A DNA stretch of 64,000 bases, from contig NZ_CP039250.1 of the NCBI RefSeq assembly GCF_004795895.1, forward strand, positions 186,001 through 250,000. Reading direction: 5' to 3'. This DNA is from Sphingopyxis sp. PAMC25046 (lineage in GTDB: Bacteria; Pseudomonadota; Alphaproteobacteria; Sphingomonadales; Sphingomonadaceae). The notes beneath the pieces are model-generated. The model ran no database searches. It had not been told where the DNA came from and saw only the letters and a program-made list of their open reading frames with translations. Numbering within the stretch: position 1 is the first letter of the stretch; the number at the start of each line of letters is the position of its first letter. The position numbers and the translations under genes are program-made. Below are positions 47,598 to 56,509 of the stretch, piece by piece.

Positions 47598-48353
47598 TCA
47601 GTCCTGATGCGGCTGGATGTTCACCGCCGCGAACTTGCCGCGGTCGTCGACCTCGATGTCGAATGCGACGCGGTCGCCTTCGTCGAGGCCGGTCATGCCG
47701 GCGCGCTGCACCGCGCTGATGTGGACGAAGGCGTCGGCCTGTCCGTCGTCGCGTGCGATGAAGCCGAAGCCCTTCGTCGTGTTGAAGAATTTCACCGTGC
47801 CCGAGGTGCGTTCACCGGTCAGCTGACGCCGGCCGCGGGCGCCGCCCGGACGGTCGCCGTCGCGCTGGCGCGGAGCGAATTCCTCGATCGGCAGGGGCTC
47901 GCCCTCGATCTTGAGGTCGATCGCCGACACCTTGCCGTTGCGTTCGACGAGCGTGAAGCCGAGCGGCTGGCCCGAAGCGAGGCCCTGCAGGCCCGCCTGT
48001 TCGACCGCGCTGATGTGAACGAACACATCTTCGCCGCCATCGTCGCGGGCGACGAAGCCGAAGCCCTTCGATGCGTTGAAGAACTTCACCGTGCCCTGGC
48101 CCTCGCCGACGACCTGCGCGGGCATGCCGCCGCCGCGTCCGCCGCCGAAGCCGCCCCCGCCGCCGCGGTCGCCACCGCCGAAGCCACCGCGATCGCCGCC
48201 GCCGAAGCCGCCGCGATCACGATCGCCGAAGCCGCCACGACCGCCGCCGTAGCTGTCGCCACCGTAGGGTGCCGGTTCAAAGCTGTCGAAATTGCCGAAA
48301 TCATCGCGCTTGCCGCGTCCCCGATGGCCACGGCGATCCTTGTTGAAACTCAT
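47598..48353 (-). CDS. Tandem cold-shock-domain protein with RGG/Gly-rich N-terminus
   Basis: A 251-residue protein. Residues about 1-80 are disordered, with repeated GGFGGGDRGG-type units rich in Gly, Arg, Asp and Phe. Two cold-shock domains follow: the first (about 86-150) with GTVKFFNASKGFGFVARDD and VFVHISAVEQAG, the second (about 184-248) with GTVKFFNTTKGFGFIARDD and AFVHISAVQRAG. Both carry intact RNP1 and RNP2 motifs for binding single-stranded nucleic acid. Alphaproteobacteria often have double-CSD proteins, but the long RGG tail is unusual and suggests RNA-driven condensation. A role as RNA chaperone is inferred. Confidence 0.9.
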   Translation of the reverse strand: MSFNKDRRGHRGRGKRDDFGNFDSFEPAPYGGDSYGGGRGGFGDRDRGGFGGGDRGGFGGGDRGGGGGFGGGRGGGMPAQVVGEGQGTVKFFNASKGFGFVARDDGGEDVFVHISAVEQAGLQGLASGQPLGFTLVERNGKVSAIDLKIEGEPLPIEEFAPRQRDGDRPGGARGRRQLTGERTSGTVKFFNTTKGFGFIARDDGQADAFVHISAVQRAGMTGLDEGDRVAFDIEVDDRGKFAAVNIQPHQD

Positions 48354-48615
48354 TGCTTAGTAGTCGCTTTCGGTCGTCCACACCCCATTCAACCGGCTCC
48401 TTGCGCCGGACGGGGACGCAGTTCACCACGGGCACGGACTCGCCCCATGCCACCAAGGGCGCAAGATATAGCCTAATTATCCACAGGCTGCGAACAGAAA
48501 ATTTCAGAAAGATGGTGCGGAATATTGCACGGTTTGCCGCGGGCTTCGGCGACCCGGGGCCGGGCCCCAAAACCAGCCATTGAGCGGCAGGGCTGCTTGG
48601 CCTAAGGCGGCGGCT
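48354..48615. other. Intergenic region between cold-shock gene and RNase D-like gene
   Basis: 262 bases that hold the divergent control regions of both genes. An AT-rich island with CCTAATTATCC lies at about 48475-48520, and a GGGGCCGGGCCCC palindrome near 48558-48570. Cold-shock genes often have long structured leaders, but no specific element can be named. Confidence 0.4.
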
Positions 48616-49233
48616 ATGACTGTCTATTTCCACGAAGAAGATCTGCCCGAGGGCGTGCTGCGCCCGGGCCCGGTCGCGGTCGATACCGAAACCATGGGTT
48701 TGAACCCGCTGCGCGACCGATTGTGCCTCGTCCAGATCAGCGACGGATCGGGCGACGAGCATCTGGTGCGCTTTGGTCCCGGCAGCGCCTATGACGCGCC
48801 GGTTCTGAAGGCGATTCTGACCGATCCGTCGCGGCTGAAACTCTTTCATTTCGCGCGCTTCGACATCGCCGCGCTGCAGCAGGCGCTCGGCGTGGTGACC
48901 GCGCCGGTCTATTGCACCAAGATCGCCTCCAAGCTGGTGCGCACCTATACCGACCGGCACGGGCTCAAGGAACTGGTGCGCGAGCTGCTCGGCCAGGAAG
49001 TGTCGAAGCAGCAGCAGTCGAGCGACTGGGGCGCCGCCGAGCTCAGCGACGCGCAGCGCGACTATGCGGCGAGCGATGTGCGTTTCCTGCATGCGATGAA
49101 GGAAATTCTCGACGTGCGGCTGGCGCGCGAGGGGCGCACGGCGCTTGCGCAGGCCTGTTTCGATTTCCTGCCGACGCGCGCCGCGCTCGACCTTGCGGGC
49201 TGGCCCGAGGTCGATATTTTCGCGCATAGCTGA
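48616..49233 (+). CDS. RNase D-like 3'-5' exonuclease (no HRDC domain)
   Basis: A 205-residue protein of the DEDDy exonuclease fold. It has VAVDTETMGL (Asp23, Glu25), LFHFARFDIAAL and a C-terminal SDAQRDYAASDVRFL block (Tyr...Asp), the three exonuclease motifs. It ends without the HRDC domains of full-length RNase D. Expected to trim the 3' ends of RNA, perhaps tRNA precursors. The start at 48616 is the first Met before the domain. It is followed by lptC after 20 bases, the usual order in alphaproteobacteria. Confidence 0.88.
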   Translation: MTVYFHEEDLPEGVLRPGPVAVDTETMGLNPLRDRLCLVQISDGSGDEHLVRFGPGSAYDAPVLKAILTDPSRLKLFHFARFDIAALQQALGVVTAPVYCTKIASKLVRTYTDRHGLKELVRELLGQEVSKQQQSSDWGAAELSDAQRDYAASDVRFLHAMKEILDVRLAREGRTALAQACFDFLPTRAALDLAGWPEVDIFAHS

Positions 49234-49253
49234 AGGTCCGGGAGGCTTCGTCC

Positions 49254-49892
49254 ATGTCCGAACGCGCCGATCTCGATCGCACGATGCGCCGCATGTGGGC
49301 GGCGAGCGGGTCGAGCCACGACCGGGTGGTGCGCATCCTGCGCTTCGGGCTGCCGCTCGTCATCGGCGTCGTCGCGGCGGTGCTCGTCTTCTCGCCCTTC
49401 ACCCAGCGCGCCGAGATCAGCTTCCTGCTCGCCAAGGACAAGGTCGACATGGCGAGCGAACGAATGAAGGTGACGCGCGCCGAATATCGTGGGCAGGATG
49501 CGAAGGGACAGCCTTTCGCGCTGCTCGCGGGCAGCGCGGTGCAGAAAAGCTCCGCCGAACCGATCGTGCGGATGACCGACCTGTCGGGGGCGATCAAGCT
49601 CGCCGACGGCCCCGCGACGATCGTCGCGAAGAATGGCGCCTATAATATGGAGACCGAAAAGGTCGCGGTCCCGGGAACGGTGCAGGTCAAGAGCGCGAAC
49701 GGCTATAGCATCGATGCGAGCAATGTCGCGGTCGACCTCAACACGCGCACGCTCGCGGGCGAGGGCGGCGTCGACGGCACATTGAATATCGGCCGCTTTT
49801 CGGCCAATCGGCTGTCGGCCGACCTCGACAAGCGGATCGTGCGCCTCGAGGGCAATGCGCGGCTCAGGATCAATCAGGGAGTGCTCAAATGA
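49254..49892 (+). CDS. lptC: LPS export protein LptC
   Basis: A 212-residue bitopic protein. After a short cytosolic part, one membrane helix (about 27-46, FGLPLVIGVVAAVLVF) is followed by a periplasmic beta-jellyroll with MKVTRAEYRGQDAKGQPFALLAG and GYSIDASNVAVDLNTRTLAGEGGV. It is the periplasmic-bridge component that passes lipopolysaccharide from LptBFG to LptA. Longer N-terminus than in E. coli, as usual in this group. Its stop overlaps the lptA start (ATGA at 49889-49892). Confidence 0.9.
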   Translation: MSERADLDRTMRRMWAASGSSHDRVVRILRFGLPLVIGVVAAVLVFSPFTQRAEISFLLAKDKVDMASERMKVTRAEYRGQDAKGQPFALLAGSAVQKSSAEPIVRMTDLSGAIKLADGPATIVAKNGAYNMETEKVAVPGTVQVKSANGYSIDASNVAVDLNTRTLAGEGGVDGTLNIGRFSANRLSADLDKRIVRLEGNARLRINQGVLK

Positions 49893-50467
49893 ACCGGCTT
49901 TGGACCCTGAAGAGCATGGTGCTCGCAGGCGCGGGCTTCGCCCTGACCAGCCTGGCGCTGCTGTCCAGCGGCGGCGGCGGCGATGCCGCGCAGGCGCAGG
50001 CGCTCGCCAACCACAACAGCAACGCGCCGGTCGATTTCGCGGCGGGCAGCATCGAGGTGCAGGATCGCGCCGACCGCGTCGTGCTCGCGGGCAATGTCCG
50101 CGTGATGCAGGCGGGGCTGACGGTAACCGCGCCGCGGATGACGGTCGCCTATACGCGCGCCGGCGGCACCGACGTGAACCGGCTCGACGCGACCGGCGGG
50201 GTGACGGTGGTGAAGGGCGACGAAATGGCAAAGGGCAATGTCGCCATCTATGACCTCGACCGGCGGCTGATCACGATGGTCGGCAATGTCGAACTGCGCC
50301 AGCGCGGCAACAATCTGCGCGGCGGACGGCTCGTCATCGACCTCACCAGCGGCCGCGCGACGGTCGACGGACGCGGGGCGGCGCGTGGACCCGACGGTAA
50401 TCCGGTAGAGGGCGGCACCGGCGGGCGCGTCACGGGCACCTTCACGGTACCGGAAAGAAAGCAGTAA
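49889..50467 (+). CDS. lptA: LPS transport periplasmic protein LptA
   Basis: A 192-residue periplasmic protein with signal peptide. The OstA/LptA domain has PVDFAAGSIEVQDRADRVVLAG, NVRVMQAGLTVTAPRMTVAY and VKGDEMAKGNVAIYDLDRR, with regular beta repeats for forming the LPS bridge. It ends in a Gly-rich segment. In many alphaproteobacteria lptB follows; here it does not, and atm1 comes next. Confidence 0.9.
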   Translation: MNRLWTLKSMVLAGAGFALTSLALLSSGGGGDAAQAQALANHNSNAPVDFAAGSIEVQDRADRVVLAGNVRVMQAGLTVTAPRMTVAYTRAGGTDVNRLDATGGVTVVKGDEMAKGNVAIYDLDRRLITMVGNVELRQRGNNLRGGRLVIDLTSGRATVDGRGAARGPDGNPVEGGTGGRVTGTFTVPERKQ

Positions 50468-50571
50468 CCACGCCGCTTTACCGGGCCGCAACCATGCGGT
50501 TTCACCATGGCTGCAGGGACCAGGTCATAGCGGCGCCGGGGGGCAACGCCGCATAGTTGAAAGCAGCCCCC

Positions 50572-50721
50572 ATGCGCTTTGCTCCCATCGTCCCGCCCCG
50601 GCGTCCGCTGTTCGGTCGCCGCCAGGAACCGCCCGCCGCGATCGTCCCGATGCCCTCCTCCGAGGAACGTCGGCTGATCGACCGGATCATCCGCCACGCG
50701 GGACGGCGCGAGTCGCGCTAG
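50572..50721 (+). CDS. Possible small basic protein (49 residues)
   Basis: A short frame, ATG at 50572 to TAG at 50721, encodes a Pro/Arg-rich peptide (MRFAPIVPPRRPLFGRRQEP, then PSSEERRLIDRIIRHAGRR). The second half could form a basic helix. It lies in the 301-base gap between lptA and the Atm1 gene and has AAAGCAG upstream rather than a good ribosome site. It may be real or chance; the rest of the gap shows nothing else. Confidence 0.35.
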   Translation: MRFAPIVPPRRPLFGRRQEPPAAIVPMPSSEERRLIDRIIRHAGRRESR

Positions 50722-50768
50722 ACGAGGGGAGTTGGCGCGGCGGCGTTGTGCCCCTACATGGGGCGTCC

Positions 50769-52589
50769 ATGCCCCCCGATACCGCAACCTCCGCCGACGC
50801 CAGCCGCGAACCGCCCGTCCTTGCGACGCTGCGGCGCTTCCTTCCCTATCTGTGGCCCGCCGGGCAGCGCGAGGCGAAGCTGCGCATCGTCCTCGCCGGC
50901 CTGATCGTGCTCGCGTCGAAGGGCGTGCAACTGTCGATGGGGTTCCTCTATGGCGCCGCGATCGACCGCATGGCGCCGGGGATGGAGGAAGGCGTCGCGC
51001 TCGCGATCGGGCTGGTGCTCGCCTATTCCGGCGCGCGCTTTGCCGGCGTGCTGTTCGACAACCTCCGCAATGTGGTGTTCGAACGCGTCGGGCAGGATGC
51101 GACGCGCGAGCTCGCGATCACGACCTTCAGCCACCTCCACGCGCTGAGCCTGCGCTTCCACCTCGCGCGGCGGACGGGCGAAGTGACGAAGGTGATCGAG
51201 CGCGGCACGAAGAGCATCGACACAATGCTCTATTTCCTGCTGTTCAACATCGCGCCGACGGTGATCGAACTCGCGGCGGTGCTGATCATCTTCTGGACCA
51301 AGTTCAGTTTCGGCCTCGCGAGCGCGACCGCGCTGATGGTGGTCGTCTATATCATCTTCACGCGCAAGGTGACCGACTGGCGCAACGCGCTGCGCACCCG
51401 GATGAACGACCTCGACACGCTGACGATCGGGCGCAGCGTCGACAGCCTGCTGAATTACGAAACGGTCAAATATTTCGGTGCCGAGGCGCGCGAGGAAGCG
51501 CGTTATCGCGACGTCGCCGACCAATATGCGCGCGCCGCGGTGAAGAGCGAGAACAGCCTCGCCTGGCTAAACGTCGGGCAGAGCCTGATCACCAACGCCG
51601 CGCTCGCAGGGGCGATGGCCTATACCGTCTGGGGTTGGTCGGTCGGTGAGTATAAGGTCGGCGACGTGGTGCTGGTGAACACGCTGCTCGCGCAGCTTTT
51701 CCGCCCGCTCGACATGCTCGGTATGGTCTATCGCGTGATCCGGCAGGGGCTGATCGACATGGAGGCGATGTTCCGCCTCATTGACACGCCGCCCGAGATC
51801 GCCGATGCCGAGGGCGCGTGGCCGCTGGTCGTAAATGGCGGCGCGGTGGCGTTCGAGAATGTCGTCTTCGGGTACGAGTCCGACCGTACGATATTGAACG
51901 GCGTCAGCTTTGCGGTCGGCGCGGGCGAGACGCTGGCGATTGTCGGGCCGTCGGGTGCGGGCAAGTCTACGATCGCGCGGCTGCTCTTCCGTTTCTATGA
52001 TCCGCAGGGCGGGCGCATCCTGATCGACGGTCAGGACATCGCCCAAGTGACGCAAAAGAGCCTGCGCGCCGAAATCGGCATCGTTCCGCAGGACACGGTG
52101 CTGTTCAACGATTCGATCGGCTACAACATCGCCTATGGCCGCAAAGGCGCGAGCGCCGAAGAAATCGCCGCGGCGGCCGAAGGCGCGGCGATCGACGGTT
52201 TCATCGCGCTCTTGCCGCAGGGTTACGACACCGAGGTCGGCGAACGCGGGCTCAAGCTGTCGGGCGGCGAGAAGCAACGCGTCGCGATCGCGCGCACTTT
52301 GCTCAAGAACCCGCCGCTGCTGATTCTCGACGAAGCGACGAGCGCGCTCGACAGCCGCACCGAGGCGGCGATCCAGTCGACGCTCGACCGCATCGCGGCG
52401 CGGCGCACGACGCTGGTGATCGCGCACCGCCTGTCGACGGTGACCAACGCCGACCGCATCATCGTGCTCGAAAAGGGCCGCGTCGCCGAGACGGGAACGC
52501 ACGATCAGCTGCTGGGCATGCGCGGCCTCTACGCCGATATGTGGGCAAGGCAGCAGGCGGAGCGCGACGAGGGCACGGTCGAGGCGTAA
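50769..52589 (+). CDS. atm1: Atm1-type ABC exporter (ABCB7/HMT1 family)
   Basis: A 606-residue half-transporter: an exporter membrane domain with six helices (about 25-320) and an ATPase domain with Walker A GPSGAGKST (393-401), signature LSGGEKQRVAIA and Walker B LLILDEATSALD. From memory, the N-terminus MPPDTATSAD and FLPYLWPAG is very close to the Novosphingobium aromaticivorans Atm1 of known structure, and that fixes the start at 50769. The family exports glutathione-linked sulfur or heavy-metal conjugates across the inner membrane. All ATPase motifs are intact. Confidence 0.93.
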   Translation: MPPDTATSADASREPPVLATLRRFLPYLWPAGQREAKLRIVLAGLIVLASKGVQLSMGFLYGAAIDRMAPGMEEGVALAIGLVLAYSGARFAGVLFDNLRNVVFERVGQDATRELAITTFSHLHALSLRFHLARRTGEVTKVIERGTKSIDTMLYFLLFNIAPTVIELAAVLIIFWTKFSFGLASATALMVVVYIIFTRKVTDWRNALRTRMNDLDTLTIGRSVDSLLNYETVKYFGAEAREEARYRDVADQYARAAVKSENSLAWLNVGQSLITNAALAGAMAYTVWGWSVGEYKVGDVVLVNTLLAQLFRPLDMLGMVYRVIRQGLIDMEAMFRLIDTPPEIADAEGAWPLVVNGGAVAFENVVFGYESDRTILNGVSFAVGAGETLAIVGPSGAGKSTIARLLFRFYDPQGGRILIDGQDIAQVTQKSLRAEIGIVPQDTVLFNDSIGYNIAYGRKGASAEEIAAAAEGAAIDGFIALLPQGYDTEVGERGLKLSGGEKQRVAIARTLLKNPPLLILDEATSALDSRTEAAIQSTLDRIAARRTTLVIAHRLSTVTNADRIIVLEKGRVAETGTHDQLLGMRGLYADMWARQQAERDEGTVEA

Positions 52590-52692
52590 TTCGCGGGCCC
52601 GCCGTTTACAATTTTGTAAGTGATTTCCACCCATTGAGCCGCTTTGAGCCGATCCGTCGCACCGACGGGCGTTCGAGGCGAAAGGTGGGTTC

Positions 52693-54735
52693 TTGATCAG
52701 GCTGGCGATGTGTATCGCGATCGACCACGATCCGTGGCTCGTCGCGCTGGCGGTCGCGATTTGCGGCGTCGGCGCCTTTGCGATCGTCCAGATGTTCGAG
52801 CGCGCGCGCGATGCGTCGCGGTCGCAAGGGATCGCCTGGGCCTTCCTCGTCGCCGTCGCCGCGAGCGCGACAATCTGGTGCACGCATTTCGTCGCGATGC
52901 TGGCGTTCGAGGCGAAAGCGCCCGTGACGCTCGATCCGGTGCTGACCATCGCGTCGCTGATGGTCGCAATGGTCGGCAGCTTCATCGGATTCGCGGTCGC
53001 GGCCTGGGGCAAGGACGAGGTTTTCGGCGCGATCGGCGGGGCGTTGTTCGGCGCCGCGATCGCCGCGATGCACTTTACCGGCATGACCGCGTACCGGGTC
53101 GATGGCATCGTCGCGTGGGACGGCCAGTATATCGCGGCAGCGGTGATCTGCGGCATGGCCTTCGCCGCCGCGGCGCTGACCGTGCTGCGCACGAGCCGCG
53201 CGGTGCGATACCGCGTGCCGCTCGCGACTTTGCTCATCGTGCTGGCGATCGCGTCGCTTCATTTCCTCGCAATGACCGCGATGCGGATCACCCCGATGGC
53301 GCTCGACGAGACGCCGCTGCGCCCGGTGGAGTTCAACGCGCTGGCGCTCGCGACGGTCCTCGTCGGCGGCATCGTGATCGCCGCGGGCGTCTTCGCCGCG
53401 ATGCTTGACCGCCAGACGCGGTCGGAGGCGCTCCGCGAGATGACGCGCATGGCGATGAACGATGCGCTGACGGGCCTTCCCAATCGCACCGCCTTTCGCG
53501 CCGAACTGGCGCGGCAGATCGGGGCGGCGATGGTGAGCGGCGAACGCGTCGGCCTCTGCGCGATCGATCTCGACCGCTTCAAGGAAATCAATGACGTCCA
53601 CGGCCACAAAGCGGGCGACGAGGTGCTCGCGCGTATCGCGCAGCGGATGCGCGATACGCTGGGGCATAACGAGTTCGTCGCGCGATTGGGCGGCGACGAG
53701 TTCGTTGCGCTGACGCGCTTTACCGATCGCGCACAGCTCGCGGCCTTTGCCGCGCGGCTCGATGCCGAACTCAAGACGCCGCTCGTCTTTCCCGATTTCG
53801 AAGCGCGGGTCGGCGCGAGCATCGGCGTCGCGGTCTTTCCCGACGATGCGGCGACCGCCGAGATGCTGGTGAACAACGCCGACCTCGCGATGTACCGCGC
53901 GAAGGCCGACGCAGCGACGACGCCCTGCCATTATGACTGGCAGCTCGACGAGGCGATCCGTGACCAGCGCGAACTTGCCGCCGATCTGCGCAGCGCGATC
54001 GAGCGAGAACAGCTCGACGTTCATTATCAGGTCCAGACTTCGGTCACGACCGGCGAGATCACCGGCTATGAAGCACTGCTGCGCTGGACGCATCCGGTTC
54101 GCGGCGCGATCCCGCCGGCCATCTTCATCCCGCTTGCCGAAGCGAACGGCTTTATCCTGGCGCTCGGCGAATGGGTGATGCGGCGCGCCTGCACCGACGC
54201 GGCCGCCTGGCCGCACGCATCGAAGGTTGCGGTCAATGTATCGCCGCTGCAGCTCGCACATGTCGACCTGCCGCGCCTGTTCCACCAGATATTGCTCGAC
54301 ACCGGCCTGCCGCCGCGACGGCTGGAGATCGAGCTGACCGAAACCGCGATTATCGCCGACCGCGAACGCGCGCTGCATGTGCTGCGCCAGATCAAGGCGC
54401 TCGGCGTCGGGGTCGCGCTCGACGATTTCGGAACCGGCTATTCGTCGCTCGAAACGCTGCGTGCCTTTCCCTTCGACAAGATCAAGCTCGATCGCTTCTT
54501 CCTCGCCGAGCTCGCCGGCAACGTCCAGTCGACCGCGATCCTGCGCGCGGTGCTCGCGCTCGGCAAGAGCCTGTCGATCCCGATCCTCGCCGAGGGCATC
54601 GAGACCTCCGAACAGCTCGACGTGCTGCGCCGCGAAGGCTGCGACGAGGCGCAGGGTTTCCTGATCGGACGGCCGGGGCGCGGTGTTGCGCAGGGCGACG
54701 ATCGCGGCGACGACGGCCGGGTGTTCGCCGCCTGA
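52693..54735 (+). CDS. MHYT-GGDEF-EAL cyclic-di-GMP protein
   Basis: A 680-residue inner-membrane signalling protein. The N-terminal MHYT sensor (about 5-245) has three His-rich motifs: CTHFVAM, MHFTGM and LHFLAM, proposed to bind a metal and sense O2, CO or NO. The GGDEF domain is intact (GGDEF at 333-337). The EAL domain is also intact (EAL 460-462 in YEALLRW; ELTETAI, DDFGTGYSS, EGIE). The product-inhibition RxxD site before GGDEF is not kept. So both synthesis and breakdown of cyclic-di-GMP are possible. Start is TTG at 52693, with AGGTGGG upstream; ATG at 52708 is the alternative. Confidence 0.93.
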   Translation: MIRLAMCIAIDHDPWLVALAVAICGVGAFAIVQMFERARDASRSQGIAWAFLVAVAASATIWCTHFVAMLAFEAKAPVTLDPVLTIASLMVAMVGSFIGFAVAAWGKDEVFGAIGGALFGAAIAAMHFTGMTAYRVDGIVAWDGQYIAAAVICGMAFAAAALTVLRTSRAVRYRVPLATLLIVLAIASLHFLAMTAMRITPMALDETPLRPVEFNALALATVLVGGIVIAAGVFAAMLDRQTRSEALREMTRMAMNDALTGLPNRTAFRAELARQIGAAMVSGERVGLCAIDLDRFKEINDVHGHKAGDEVLARIAQRMRDTLGHNEFVARLGGDEFVALTRFTDRAQLAAFAARLDAELKTPLVFPDFEARVGASIGVAVFPDDAATAEMLVNNADLAMYRAKADAATTPCHYDWQLDEAIRDQRELAADLRSAIEREQLDVHYQVQTSVTTGEITGYEALLRWTHPVRGAIPPAIFIPLAEANGFILALGEWVMRRACTDAAAWPHASKVAVNVSPLQLAHVDLPRLFHQILLDTGLPPRRLEIELTETAIIADRERALHVLRQIKALGVGVALDDFGTGYSSLETLRAFPFDKIKLDRFFLAELAGNVQSTAILRAVLALGKSLSIPILAEGIETSEQLDVLRREGCDEAQGFLIGRPGRGVAQGDDRGDDGRVFAA

Positions 54736-54805
54736 CGGCTCGATCGTAACGAAAATAGCCGGCTTGGGTTGACCCCTCGCGCACGCGCCCTCTACGCAAG
54801 GGTTC

Positions 54806-56449
54806 ATGCCGCATGATACCACGCTGATCGGAACCATCGTCGCGGGCTTGGGGGTCGCCTTCCTGATGGGCGCGCTCGCGCACCGGCTCAAAATCTCGCC
54901 GATCGCGGGCTATCTGCTCGCCGGTATCCTCGTCGGGCCCTTCACTCCGGGCTTTGTCGCCGACACGGGACTGGCGATGCAACTCGCCGAGATCGGCGTC
55001 ATCCTCCTCATGTTCGGGGTCGGCCTCCATTTTTCGCTGAAGGACCTGCTTTCGGTTCGCAAGATCGCGGTGCCGGGCGCGATTCTGCAGATCGCGGTCG
55101 CGACCGCGCTCGGCATGATGCTCGGGCTATGGCTCGGCTGGTCGATCGAGGGGAGCGCGGTGTTCGGCCTTGCGCTGTCGGTCGCATCGACCGTCGTGCT
55201 GCTGCGCGCATTGCAGGCGCGCGACATGGTGGAGACCGAGAAGGGGCGCATCGCGGTCGGCTGGCTGATCGTCGAGGACCTCGTCATGGTGCTCGCGCTC
55301 GTGCTGCTGCCCGCGATGTTCGGCGCGCGCGGCGACGAGGCCAGTGGCGCCGGGCTGCTGCAATCGGCGGGGATCGTCTTCGTCAAGGTGGTCGGCTTCG
55401 GCGCCTTCATGTTCCTAATCGCGCGGCGAATCCTGCCGTGGGTACTCCACTGGGTCGCGCATTCGGGATCGCGCGAGCTCTTCCGGCTTGCGGTACTGGC
55501 GATCGCGCTCGGGGTCGCATTCGGCGCGGCGGTGATTTTCGATGTGAGCTTTGCGCTCGGCGCCTTCTTCGCCGGCATGATCCTCGGCGAGACGCAATTG
55601 TCGCGGCGCGCCGCCGAAGAGACGCTGCCGCTGCGCGACGCTTTTGCCGTGCTCTTCTTCGTGTCGGTGGGAATGCTCTTCAATCCCGAAGTCTTGACCG
55701 AACAGCCGGGCCCGGTCGTCGCAACGGTGGCGATCATCGTCGTCGGCAAATCGCTCGCCGCCTACGCGCTCGTCCGCGCCTTCGGCCATCCGAACCAGAC
55801 CGCGCTGACGATCTCGGTCAGCCTCGCACAGATCGGCGAATTCTCGTTCATCCTCGCCGGGCTGGGCGTCGGTCTGAAAGTGTTGCCCGAAACGGGACGC
55901 GACCTGATCCTCGCGGGGGCGATGCTCTCGATCCTGTTCAACCCGATCCTGTTCACGCTGGTGGTCAAACGCATCCGTTCCGACGCGCCCGCCGCGGAGC
56001 AGCCCGGGAGCGCGGCCGACGAAACGCCCGGGCCGTGCAACGCCGGGGTCGTGCTGATCGGTTACGGCCGCGTCGGCAGCCATATCGGCGGGATGATCTG
56101 CGGACGCGGCGAGGGGCTGACGGTGATCGAGGACCAGAAGGACATGGCCGCCGCCGCCGAGGCCGCGGGCGCGACGGTGATTATCGGCGATGCGACGAAG
56201 GAGAGCATCCTGCGCCAGGCCGGGCTCGATGCGGCGTCGACGCTGCTGATCGCGATTCCCGAAGGGGTCGAGGCGGGCGCGATCGTGCGGCGCGCGCGCG
56301 CGATCAACCCCAAGCTCGTCATCGTCGCGCGCGCGCATTCGGACGAGGAAGTGAGCGATCTGGTGCGGCGCGGCGCCGACCATGTCGTGATGGCCGAGCG
56401 CGAGACCGCGTCGCGCATGGCCGAGCGCGCGATGCTGACACGGGCTTGA
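54806..56449 (+). CDS. CPA2 family cation:proton antiporter with TrkA-N domain (YbaL/KefB-like)
   Basis: A 547-residue protein. The membrane part (about 1-395) has 12 or so helices with GYLLAGILVGPFTPGF, ALSVASTVVLLRAL and FDVSFALGAFFAGMILGET. The C-terminal TrkA-N domain (about 415-530) has the Rossmann motif VVLIGYGRVGSHIG and VIEDQKDMAAAAEA. It should exchange K+ or Na+ for protons, regulated by NAD(H) binding. Similar to YbaL. Stands alone between the GGDEF-EAL gene and recQ. Confidence 0.92.
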   Translation: MPHDTTLIGTIVAGLGVAFLMGALAHRLKISPIAGYLLAGILVGPFTPGFVADTGLAMQLAEIGVILLMFGVGLHFSLKDLLSVRKIAVPGAILQIAVATALGMMLGLWLGWSIEGSAVFGLALSVASTVVLLRALQARDMVETEKGRIAVGWLIVEDLVMVLALVLLPAMFGARGDEASGAGLLQSAGIVFVKVVGFGAFMFLIARRILPWVLHWVAHSGSRELFRLAVLAIALGVAFGAAVIFDVSFALGAFFAGMILGETQLSRRAAEETLPLRDAFAVLFFVSVGMLFNPEVLTEQPGPVVATVAIIVVGKSLAAYALVRAFGHPNQTALTISVSLAQIGEFSFILAGLGVGLKVLPETGRDLILAGAMLSILFNPILFTLVVKRIRSDAPAAEQPGSAADETPGPCNAGVVLIGYGRVGSHIGGMICGRGEGLTVIEDQKDMAAAAEAAGATVIIGDATKESILRQAGLDAASTLLIAIPEGVEAGAIVRRARAINPKLVIVARAHSDEEVSDLVRRGADHVVMAERETASRMAERAMLTRA

Positions 56450-56509
56450 GCCCTTCCCGTCAGGGTGGGGGTTGAGTTTTATCCCGCTTCCGCCCTATCG
56501 CCCATTCCA

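Noticed and set aside
52606..54891. A 761-codon open frame antisense to the GGDEF-EAL gene
   Set aside because: Shadow of the third-position GC pattern; the sense frame has complete domains.
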